From Mumia flava (GTDB taxonomy: Bacteria; Actinomycetota; Actinomycetes; Propionibacteriales; Nocardioidaceae): a DNA stretch of 64,000 bases. This document shows, piece after piece, positions 58,714 to 64,000 of this stretch. The notes beneath the pieces were generated by a model, which saw nothing but the letters and a program-made list of their open reading frames with translations, made no database searches and was not told the DNA's origin. Location of the stretch: NCBI RefSeq assembly GCF_002797495.1, contig NZ_PGEZ01000002.1, forward strand, positions 620,001-684,000, read 5' to 3'. A program made the position numbers and the translations under genes. Every line of letters begins with the position of its first letter. Position 1 is the first letter of the stretch.

Positions 58714-59424
58714 CTACGCGTCGAGGCCCCAGAACGAACCGGTGAGGCCGACGCTCCGGAAGTAGTCGGCGGCCTGCGCCGGCTCGCGCCGCTCGTACCC
58801 ACGGTCGAGACGCCCGGCGTACCACCCGCGCGCGAACCGCCACAACGTCGGCAGGTCCATGACGTAGCCGAGGTCGTTGCCGGTGTCGGCGAGCCAGCGG
58901 TCGACGCAGTCCCGTGCGCAGAAGATCCGCTGGTGGCTGCAGGTGTGGACCACGTCGTCCCACATGCGGGCGGTCGGGACGAGGAAGTGAGCGACATGGT
59001 CGCCCGGCGGCGGTCCCTGCGTGTCGACGTTCCAGGCGTGTGCGGTGCCGCAGGCCGGACAGCGGGTCGAGACCAGGACGGAACGTCCGTCGATCAGCAG
59101 GTCGGGCATCGAAGGTCCCACCAGGTGCGGCAGGGCGAACGAGTCCCACGCACAGCCGCCCCACCACAGCGTCCGGTCCCCCATCACGGCGAACCCGAGC
59201 GGGACGGCGCTGAACGGGTGCGCCATGACCACTGCGCCGTGCTCGTCGAGCACCAGGTGGTGCGCGTCGGCCAGCCGGCCGAGTGCGTGGACGATCTCGC
59301 TCTCGTCTCGCCCGAGCCGAGCGGCGAGCTCGGCAGGACTCGGCACCCTCCCCACCGTCGCCAGCCGCTCGTACACCGCGACCCGCACGTCCTCGACGTC
59401 CACCACGTCCACCCCCGGTGTCAT
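58714..59424 (-). CDS. Alkylmercury lyase (MerB)-like protein
   Basis: Protein of 236 aa. A winged-helix-like N-terminus (about 10-65) precedes the MerB core. The catalytic residues of MerB are conserved: GGCAWDSFALP has Cys91 and Asp94 (MerB Cys96 and Asp99), and HTCSHQRIF has Cys162 (MerB Cys159). Extra cysteines, RCPACG and FCARDC, look zinc-finger-like. It would protonolyse carbon-mercury bonds if a true lyase, but many chromosomal relatives act on other substrates. No merA or mer transporter is present. It is divergent from an ArsR-family gene whose operator lies between them. Confidence 0.8.
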   Translation of the reverse strand: MTPGVDVVDVEDVRVAVYERLATVGRVPSPAELAARLGRDESEIVHALGRLADAHHLVLDEHGAVVMAHPFSAVPLGFAVMGDRTLWWGGCAWDSFALPHLVGPSMPDLLIDGRSVLVSTRCPACGTAHAWNVDTQGPPPGDHVAHFLVPTARMWDDVVHTCSHQRIFCARDCVDRWLADTGNDLGYVMDLPTLWRFARGWYAGRLDRGYERREPAQAADYFRSVGLTGSFWGLDA

Positions 59425-59438
59425 TGTGCAGGCCGATC

Positions 59439-59482
59439 TTGACGGGCGGCCTCCGCAGGCCTACATTTAACGTGTTGGTTAA
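59439..59482 (+). promoter_or_regulatory. ArsR-gene promoter with inverted-repeat operator
   Basis: TTGACG (59439-59444), 17 nt, TACATT (59462-59467) form a good sigma-A promoter. TTAAC-N6-GTTAA (59467-59482) overlaps the -10 end and the start point, as expected for ArsR repression. Confidence 0.75.
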
Positions 59483-59498
59483 GTGAAAGGGGCGACAC

Positions 59499-59900
59499 GT
59501 GGCCGGCACCGATCAGCTCAGCGCCGTGTTCTCCGCGCTGGCAGACCCGACGCGGCGTGCGATCCTGGCCGACCTGGCCGGGCGCGACGCGACCGTCACC
59601 GAGCTGACCGCTCCGCACCCCATCTCGATGCCCGCCGTGTCGCGCCACCTCAAGGTGCTCGAGCGTGCCGACCTGATCTCGCGGACGCGCTCGGGCCGGT
59701 GGAGGGCGAGCCACCTCGAAGCCGCCCCGCTGCGCGAGGCGGCGGACTGGATCGAGCGCTACCGGAGGTTCTGGGACTCGTCCCTCACCCGCCTCGATGC
59801 CCACCTCGCTGCCGTGCAGTCCGCCGACCGCGCACCCGACCCCACGGACCCCAGCCTCACGACGTTCACCGCCACCGCCGTGGACCACCAGGAGACCTGA
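59499..59900 (+). CDS. ArsR-family regulator
   Basis: Winged-helix repressor of 133 aa. SALADPTRRAILADLAGRDA and HPISMPAVSRHLKVLERADL are the DNA-binding helices, and the wing follows. There is no obvious metal-binding cysteine pair, so it belongs with the ArsR proteins that partner SRPBCC genes rather than metal sensors. GTG 59499 follows GAAAGGGG. The TGA overlaps the ATG of the SRPBCC gene (TGATG). Confidence 0.9.
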   Translation: MAGTDQLSAVFSALADPTRRAILADLAGRDATVTELTAPHPISMPAVSRHLKVLERADLISRTRSGRWRASHLEAAPLREAADWIERYRRFWDSSLTRLDAHLAAVQSADRAPDPTDPSLTTFTATAVDHQET

Positions 59901-60397
59901 TGCCGACGGAGACAGAGACTCCGCAGATCGCCATCTCGCGTGTCGTCGACGCGCCCCGCGAGCTCGCCTACCGCGCCTTCACCGAGCCCGCGCACTTCGC
60001 CGCCTGGTGGGGACCGACCGGCAGCTCGCTTCCGCACGAGGAGATCGCCTTCGATGTGCGCCCGGGCGGGCGCCTGCGATGGGTCGAGGTCTCCGCCGAC
60101 GATCCCACCGTCCGGGTCCGCGTCGCCGTCGACCTCACCGAGGTGGTCGACGGCGAGGTCGTCGACGGGCGCTATCACCTGAGCGGTCGTCTCCCGGGCG
60201 GCATCGATGCGTTCGAGACGAGGATCCGCGTCGAGTTCTTCGACGAGCCCGATGGACGGACGCGACTCGAGATCCGCCAGTGGGTGCCCGCCGATGTGTC
60301 GAGCGGTGCCGAGGCCGGTTGGCGCGAGGCGTTGACCACACTGGATGCCACGCTGGCCGGCACCCGGACCCCGCCGTCGGGCGTCGAGGCGTCGTGA
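59900..60397 (+). CDS. SRPBCC/AHSA1-domain protein
   Basis: Helix-grip AHSA1-like protein of 165 aa. SRVVDAPRELAYRAFTEPAH and AAWWGPTGSSLP at the start, and AGWREALTTLDATLAGT as the closing helix, are diagnostic. Paired ArsR-SRPBCC operons are common in actinobacteria and respond to unidentified signals. The start overlaps the ArsR stop by 1 bp; the reductase-fold gene follows after a 1-nt gap. Confidence 0.87.
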   Translation: MPTETETPQIAISRVVDAPRELAYRAFTEPAHFAAWWGPTGSSLPHEEIAFDVRPGGRLRWVEVSADDPTVRVRVAVDLTEVVDGEVVDGRYHLSGRLPGGIDAFETRIRVEFFDEPDGRTRLEIRQWVPADVSSGAEAGWREALTTLDATLAGTRTPPSGVEAS

Positions 60398-60398
60398 C

Positions 60399-60959
60399 AT
60401 GGCCCGGCTGATCTACGCGATGAACGTGTCGCTCGACGGCTTCGTCGAGGATCTGCGCGGCGCCTTCGACTGGGCTCCCCCCGACGACGACGTCCTCGTG
60501 GCCATCACCGACCTGATGAGCTCCGCAGGCACCTACCTCTACGGGCGGCGCCTGTACGAGGTGATGGCTCCGTGGGAGACCGACGCCGCCCTCGCCGCGC
60601 AGTCCGACCTCGCCGCGGACTTCGCATCCGCCTGGCAGGCGGCAGAGAAGGTCGTGTACTCGACGACCCTCGACGCCGTGCCGACCGCGAGGACGAGGCT
60701 CGAACGGCGCTTCGACGCTGCGGCGGTCCGCGACCTCAAGGAGACGGCGACCAGCGATCTCACGGTGGGGGGCCCTCTCCTGGCGGCACGCGCGTTCGAG
60801 GCGGGGCTCGTCGACGAGTGCCGGCTGTTCGTCTGGCCCGTCGTCCTCGGCGGAGGCAAGCCGGCCCTGCCGCGCGGCGCCCGCACCGACCTGGAGCTCG
60901 CCGACGAGCGCCGGTTCGACAACGGCGTCCTGAGTCTGCGCTATCGCGTCCGGGCCTGA
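60399..60959 (+). CDS. Dihydrofolate reductase-fold (RibD C-terminal) protein
   Basis: Reductase-fold protein of 186 aa, third gene of the ArsR operon. LIYAMNVSLDGFVEDLRGAF is the N-terminal cofactor segment, YLYGRRLYEVMAPWE the second, and VGGPLLAARAFEAGLVDECR the nucleotide-binding loop. It is the third member of this family in the window. The ATG lies one nucleotide after the preceding TGA. The substrate is unknown. Confidence 0.87.
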   Translation: MARLIYAMNVSLDGFVEDLRGAFDWAPPDDDVLVAITDLMSSAGTYLYGRRLYEVMAPWETDAALAAQSDLAADFASAWQAAEKVVYSTTLDAVPTARTRLERRFDAAAVRDLKETATSDLTVGGPLLAARAFEAGLVDECRLFVWPVVLGGGKPALPRGARTDLELADERRFDNGVLSLRYRVRA

Positions 60960-61018
60960 GACCCCAGGTCTGGCCCGCACGGGCGCTCACCACCGGGACC
61001 ATGCCCCAGGAACGACGA

Positions 61019-61048
61019 AGGCCGGACGCCCAGAGAGGGGTCCGGCCT
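61019..61048. terminator. Hairpin between the ArsR operon and tRNA-Ala
   Basis: Perfect 9-bp arms AGGCCGGAC / GTCCGGCCT around a 12-nt loop. It can serve both the rightward operon and the leftward tRNA. Confidence 0.7.
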
Positions 61049-61074
61049 GTCGCCGATCTCGGAAGATCACTGGG

Positions 61075-61147
61075 TGGAGCTAAGGGGATTCGAACCCCTG
61101 ACCTCTTCCATGCCATGGAAGCGCGCTACCAACTGCGCCATAGCCCC
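61075..61147 (-). tRNA. tRNA-Ala (anticodon GGC)
   Basis: The 73-nt minus-strand sequence folds as a full cloverleaf. The 7-bp acceptor stem (GGGGCTA/TAGCTCC) has the G3:U70 pair that marks alanine tRNAs. The anticodon stem CTTCC/GGAAG encloses the loop ATGGCAT, anticodon GGC. The T arm is AGGGGTTCGAATCCCCT and the discriminator base is A. The 3' CCA is not encoded. It reads GCC and GCU codons. Confidence 0.97.
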
Positions 61148-61192
61148 GTGCTCGCATCGCGTGGTCTCCCACTCATCGAGCCGAACTCGATC

Positions 61193-61891
61193 TTAGCGGG
61201 TCTGGCCAACCGATCCCACACCGGGGTCTGCTCCCTCGGTGCCGTCGTCCTCTCGGCTCGCCTCGTCGTCGCTCATCACCGGCTCGGGCAGGTTCCCGGC
61301 GTTCCACTCGGTGATCTGCCACCGTGGTCCGCGCTCGGACAGCACGGCCCAGCAGCAGTTCGCGAACCCACCGAACGTCCTCCAGTGCTCGCGCGGAAGC
61401 CCGACGAAACGACACAGACCGACCCGGATCACCCCACCGTGCGCGACGACGACCGACGTCTCCCCCGCACCCGTACGCCCGGCCACGTCCACGAGCGACT
61501 CGGTGAACCGCTCGGCCGCCGCATCGTAGGTCTCGGCGCCGTCGACCACCACCTCCCGACCCTCGCGGAACATCGCCTCGATCTCGGGGTAGCGGGTCCG
61601 CATCTCCTCGCGCGTCAGGCCCTCGCGGTCTCCGAACGCGACCTCGCGCAGGCGGCGGTCCGGCTCGGGCTCCAGCCCGCAGAGCCGGCCGAGCTCCGCG
61701 GCGGTCGACGCGGCGCGCGCCAGGTCCGACGTCACGATCCGCGAGGGACGCAACGACGCCAGCCGGGCCGCGGCCGTACGCGCCTGGGTGCGGCCCGTGG
61801 CGTTCAACGGGACGTCGGTCTGACCCTGGAGGCGACCCTGGAGATTCCAGTCGGTCTGACCGTGGCGCCAGACGACGATCTGACGGCTCAC
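61193..61891 (-). CDS. Histidine phosphatase, probable glucosyl-3-phosphoglycerate phosphatase
   Basis: Phosphoglycerate-mutase-fold phosphatase of 232 aa. VVWRHGQTDWNLQGRLQGQT holds the catalytic RHG, EVAFGDREG the acid/base region, and VVVAHGGVIR the second His. The order nadD-rsfS-this gene equals Rv2421c-Rv2420c-Rv2419c of Mycobacterium tuberculosis, where the last is GpgP of methylglucose-lipopolysaccharide synthesis; that assignment is by synteny. The GTG overlaps the rsfS stop by 4 bp. The acidic C-terminal tail (about 25 residues) is non-conserved. Confidence 0.85.
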   Translation of the reverse strand: MSRQIVVWRHGQTDWNLQGRLQGQTDVPLNATGRTQARTAAARLASLRPSRIVTSDLARAASTAAELGRLCGLEPEPDRRLREVAFGDREGLTREEMRTRYPEIEAMFREGREVVVDGAETYDAAAERFTESLVDVAGRTGAGETSVVVAHGGVIRVGLCRFVGLPREHWRTFGGFANCCWAVLSERGPRWQITEWNAGNLPEPVMSDDEASREDDGTEGADPGVGSVGQTR

Positions 61892-62310
61892 GCGGACGCG
61901 TCCCCGGGGTCGTCGGCCCCCGCGCCCCCGGGAGCCCGGGGCGCGGGGCGCCCGGTGTCGGGAAGACTCACCGTCGGACAGTCGCTCCAGAGCCGCTCCA
62001 GGGCGTAGAACGCACGGTCCTCGTCGTGCTGCACGTGCACCACGATCTCGGCGTAGTCGAGCAGAACCCAACGGCCCTCCCGCTCGCCCTCGCGCCGCAC
62101 GACCTTCGCGCCGAGCTCCAGCAGCCGCTTCTGGACGGCGTCCACGATCGAGCGCACCTGCCGGTCGTTCGGGGCCGACGCGATCAGGAAGACGTCGGTG
62201 ATCACCAGCTGCTCGGTGACGTCGAACGCGACGATGTCGTGCGCCAGCTTGTCGGCCGCGGCCTGCGCCGCAGCACGCGTCAGCTCCAGGGCGCGCTCGG
62301 ATGCGCTCAC
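61888..62310 (-). CDS. rsfS: Ribosomal silencing factor RsfS
   Basis: Iojap/YbeB-family protein of 140 aa that binds ribosomal protein L14 and blocks subunit joining under starvation. [20 protein letters not shown] and [20 protein letters not shown] with FYALERLW are the diagnostic blocks. A disordered Pro/Gly/Ala tail follows. GTG 62310 overlaps the nadD stop (GTGA), and its own stop overlaps the phosphatase start. Confidence 0.95.
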   Translation of the reverse strand: MSASERALELTRAAAQAAADKLAHDIVAFDVTEQLVITDVFLIASAPNDRQVRSIVDAVQKRLLELGAKVVRREGEREGRWVLLDYAEIVVHVQHDEDRAFYALERLWSDCPTVSLPDTGRPAPRAPGGAGADDPGDASA

Positions 62311-62963
62311 GTGTCCCCTCCGTCGTGGATCGTGGCCGCCCGGTCGGCGGCGTACAGGCGGTGCTTGGCGATGTACTGGACGACGCCGTCGGGCACGAGG
62401 TACCAGACCGGCTCGCCGCGCGCGACGCGCGTCCGGCAGTCCGTGGACGAGATCGCGAGCGCCGGGATCTCGACGATCGTGACCCGGTCCTGCGGCAGCT
62501 CCGTCAGCGTCCGGGTGTCGATGTCGTGGCCCGGGCGGGTGCAGCCGACGAACTCGGCGAGCTCGAACAGCTCGCTGTGGTCCCGCCACGTCAGGATCTG
62601 CTCGAGCGCGTCCGCGCCGGTGATGAAGAACAGGTCGACGTCGCCGCCGTACGCCTCGCGCAGGTCCCGGAGCGTGTCGATCGTGTACGTCGGGCCCGAG
62701 CGGTCGATGTCGACCCGGCTGACGGTGAACCGCGGGTTCGATGCCGTCGCGATCACGGTCATCAGGTAGCGGTGCTCCGCGGCGGAGACCTCGCGGTCTG
62801 CCTTCTGCCACGGGCGGCCGGTCGGCACGAACACGACCTCGTCGAGGCCGAACCACGCCTGGACCTCGCTCGCCGCGACGAGGTGACCGTGGTGGACGGG
62901 ATCGAACGTCCCGCCCATCACCCCGACCCGAGGCCGGTGGCCGTCCTCGCGAGGCAGGGTCAT
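62307..62963 (-). CDS. nadD: Nicotinate-nucleotide adenylyltransferase
   Basis: NAD biosynthesis enzyme of 218 aa joining nicotinate mononucleotide with [23 protein letters not shown] is the nucleotidyltransferase motif, [10 protein letters not shown] and [14 protein letters not shown] are NadD-specific, and the ISST motif lies near the C-terminus. ATG 62963 overlaps the stop of the upstream 49-codon gene (TGATG), so translation is coupled to that small membrane protein. Confidence 0.95.
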   Translation of the reverse strand: MTLPREDGHRPRVGVMGGTFDPVHHGHLVAASEVQAWFGLDEVVFVPTGRPWQKADREVSAAEHRYLMTVIATASNPRFTVSRVDIDRSGPTYTIDTLRDLREAYGGDVDLFFITGADALEQILTWRDHSELFELAEFVGCTRPGHDIDTRTLTELPQDRVTIVEIPALAISSTDCRTRVARGEPVWYLVPDGVVQYIAKHRLYAADRAATIHDGGDT

Positions 62964-63112
62964 CAGCTGTGCTGGCGTCCCTTGCCGAAGGTGAAGAGCC
63001 CGAGCAGCAGGAGGACGAAGACGACCAGGACGGCGACGCCGACGAGCCACGGGTTGATCTCGGACTCGGAGCCTGCCTCGGCGGCCAGGACGGCGGCAGC
63101 GGTGAACGACAT
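62963..63112 (-). CDS. Small single-pass membrane protein (49 aa)
   Basis: A 49-codon gene between proA and nadD. The product has a short polar N-terminus ([20 protein letters not shown]), one membrane helix ([19 protein letters not shown]) and a basic end (GKGRQHS). ATG 63112 lies exactly 7 nt after TAGATT (63120-63125), so it is leaderless and heads the nadD-rsfS-phosphatase operon; its TGA overlaps the nadD ATG. Small membrane genes at this position are, as I recall, frequent in related actinobacteria, but no function is known. Confidence 0.8.
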   Translation of the reverse strand: MSFTAAAVLAAEAGSESEINPWLVGVAVLVVFVLLLLGLFTFGKGRQHS

Positions 63113-63159
63113 GAAGGACAATCTACCGCCCGAGGTCCGCGCTCACGTCCCCGAGGTCC

Positions 63160-64000
63160 TCAGCGGACGTGCCCGTCCCCCGTCACGACGTACGTCGTGG
63201 TCGTCATCTCCGTCAGGCCCATCGGGCCGCGCGCGTGCAGCTTCTGGGTCGAGATCCCGATCTCGGCTCCCATCCCGAGCTCACCGCCGTCGGTGAACCG
63301 GGTCGAGGCGTTCACCATGACGGCCGCCGCGTCGACGGCCTCGGTGAACCGCTGGGCCGTGGCGAGGGACCGGGTCACGATCGCCTCGGTGTGACCAGAG
63401 GAGTAGCGCCGGATGTGCTCGACCGCGTCACCGAAGGAGTCCACCACCCGCGCCGCGAGGTCGAGGGAGAGGTACTCGGTCTCCCAGTCCTCCTCCGTCG
63501 CCGCCACCACCGCCTCGTCGTGCGCGGCGAACGCCGCGTCGCCGTGGATCGTGACGTCGCGCGCCCGCAGCGCGGGGACCAGGCGCGGCAGGAGCTCGTC
63601 GGCGACGGCCTTGTGCACGAGCACCGACTCGGCGGCGTTGCACACGCTGGTGCGCTGCGTCTTGGAGTTGAGGACGATCTCGAGCGCCATGTCGAGGTCG
63701 GCGTCGGCGTCGACGTACACGTGCACGTTGCCGGTGCCGGTCTCGATCACCGGCACCTGCGACTGCGTCACGACCGTCTGGATCAGCCCCGCCCCGCCGC
63801 GGGGAATCACCAGGTCGACCAGGCCGCGCGCGCGCATCAGGGCCGTCGCGCTGCTGCGGTCCGACGCGTCGAGCGCCTGCACCGCATCGGCCGGGAGGCC
63901 GACCGACGCGACCGCGTCGCGCAGGATCTCTGCGATCGCCGCGTTGCTGCGACCAGCCGACCCCGACCCGCGGAGCAGGACAGCGTTGCCGGCCTTGAGA
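63160..64000 (-). CDS. proA: Gamma-glutamyl phosphate reductase, 5' end outside window
   Basis: C-terminal 279 residues of the NADPH-dependent enzyme that makes glutamate semialdehyde in proline synthesis. The catalytic cysteine is in [25 protein letters not shown] and [17 protein letters not shown] are aldehyde-dehydrogenase-fold motifs, and the end reads [19 protein letters not shown]. The N-terminal part lies beyond the right edge. The promoter of the nadD operon sits 35 bp after its stop codon. Confidence 0.95.
   Translation of the reverse strand, partial: LKAGNAVLLRGSGSAGRSNAAIAEILRDAVASVGLPADAVQALDASDRSSATALMRARGLVDLVIPRGGAGLIQTVVTQSQVPVIETGTGNVHVYVDADADLDMALEIVLNSKTQRTSVCNAAESVLVHKAVADELLPRLVPALRARDVTIHGDAAFAAHDEAVVAATEEDWETEYLSLDLAARVVDSFGDAVEHIRRYSSGHTEAIVTRSLATAQRFTEAVDAAAVMVNASTRFTDGGELGMGAEIGISTQKLHARGPMGLTEMTTTTYVVTGDGHVR

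Overview
The window is high-GC (about 70%) actinobacterial chromosome, most like Nocardioidaceae/Propionibacteriales. The reasons are the mycobacterium-like gene orders (proA - small membrane gene - nadD - rsfS - gpgP-like; furA-katG; sigK-rskA next to a fasciclin lipoprotein) and the many genes whose start codon lies 6-7 nt downstream of a TANNNT -10 box, the signature of leaderless transcripts. No phage, insertion sequence or CRISPR array is visible. One small foreign-looking island, flanked by long direct repeats, is present. I cannot fix the genus from sequence alone.

Left part (1-12.7 kb): a truncated sodium/solute symporter, a secreted sugar-dehydrogenase-like lipoprotein, galE, a TrkA/TrkH-type potassium uptake pair, a BenE-type transporter divergent from an XRE-cupin regulator, an M13 metallopeptidase coupled to an MFS exporter, a glutathionyl-hydroquinone-reductase-like protein and a PAS protein.

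12.7-23.4 kb is a coherent cluster for a teichoic-acid-like, probably ribitol- or glycerol-phosphate-containing, cell-envelope polymer. It holds a CDP-alcohol phosphatidyltransferase, a single-domain CDP-glycerol glycerophosphotransferase homologue and an ExoA-like glycosyltransferase. It also holds a 1165-residue membrane protein with two complete glycerophosphotransferase domains, a fused cytidylyltransferase/short-chain reductase of the CDP-ribitol-forming type, a TagGH-like ABC exporter with a poly-aspartate tail, and a second glycosyltransferase.

23.4-33.9 kb: an FMN reductase/flavin monooxygenase pair, a Ser/Thr kinase, a DinB-like protein, the SigK/RskA regulon (sigma, anti-sigma, fasciclin lipoprotein, with matched promoters), a membrane-anchored sulfite-oxidase-like molybdoenzyme, two secreted proteins of unknown function, and an HhH-GPD repair gene.

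33.76-35.31 kb: a 110-bp near-perfect direct repeat encloses about 1.3 kb of lower-GC DNA carrying an overlapping gene pair that looks like a toxin-antitoxin module. The repeat duplicates the 5' end of the HhH-GPD gene.

35.3-64 kb: fluoride channels, a universal stress protein and an LLM oxidoreductase in one overlapping operon; SPFH/NfeD; BCCT transporter; TrpB-like enzyme; an OsmC/deaminase-like/GntR operon with a striking double operator; katG/furA; an ECF41 sigma factor with a divergent target gene; TetR, LuxR and ArsR units with clear palindromic operators; a MerB-like protein; tRNA-Ala(GGC); and the housekeeping nadD-rsfS-gpgP operon, ending inside proA.
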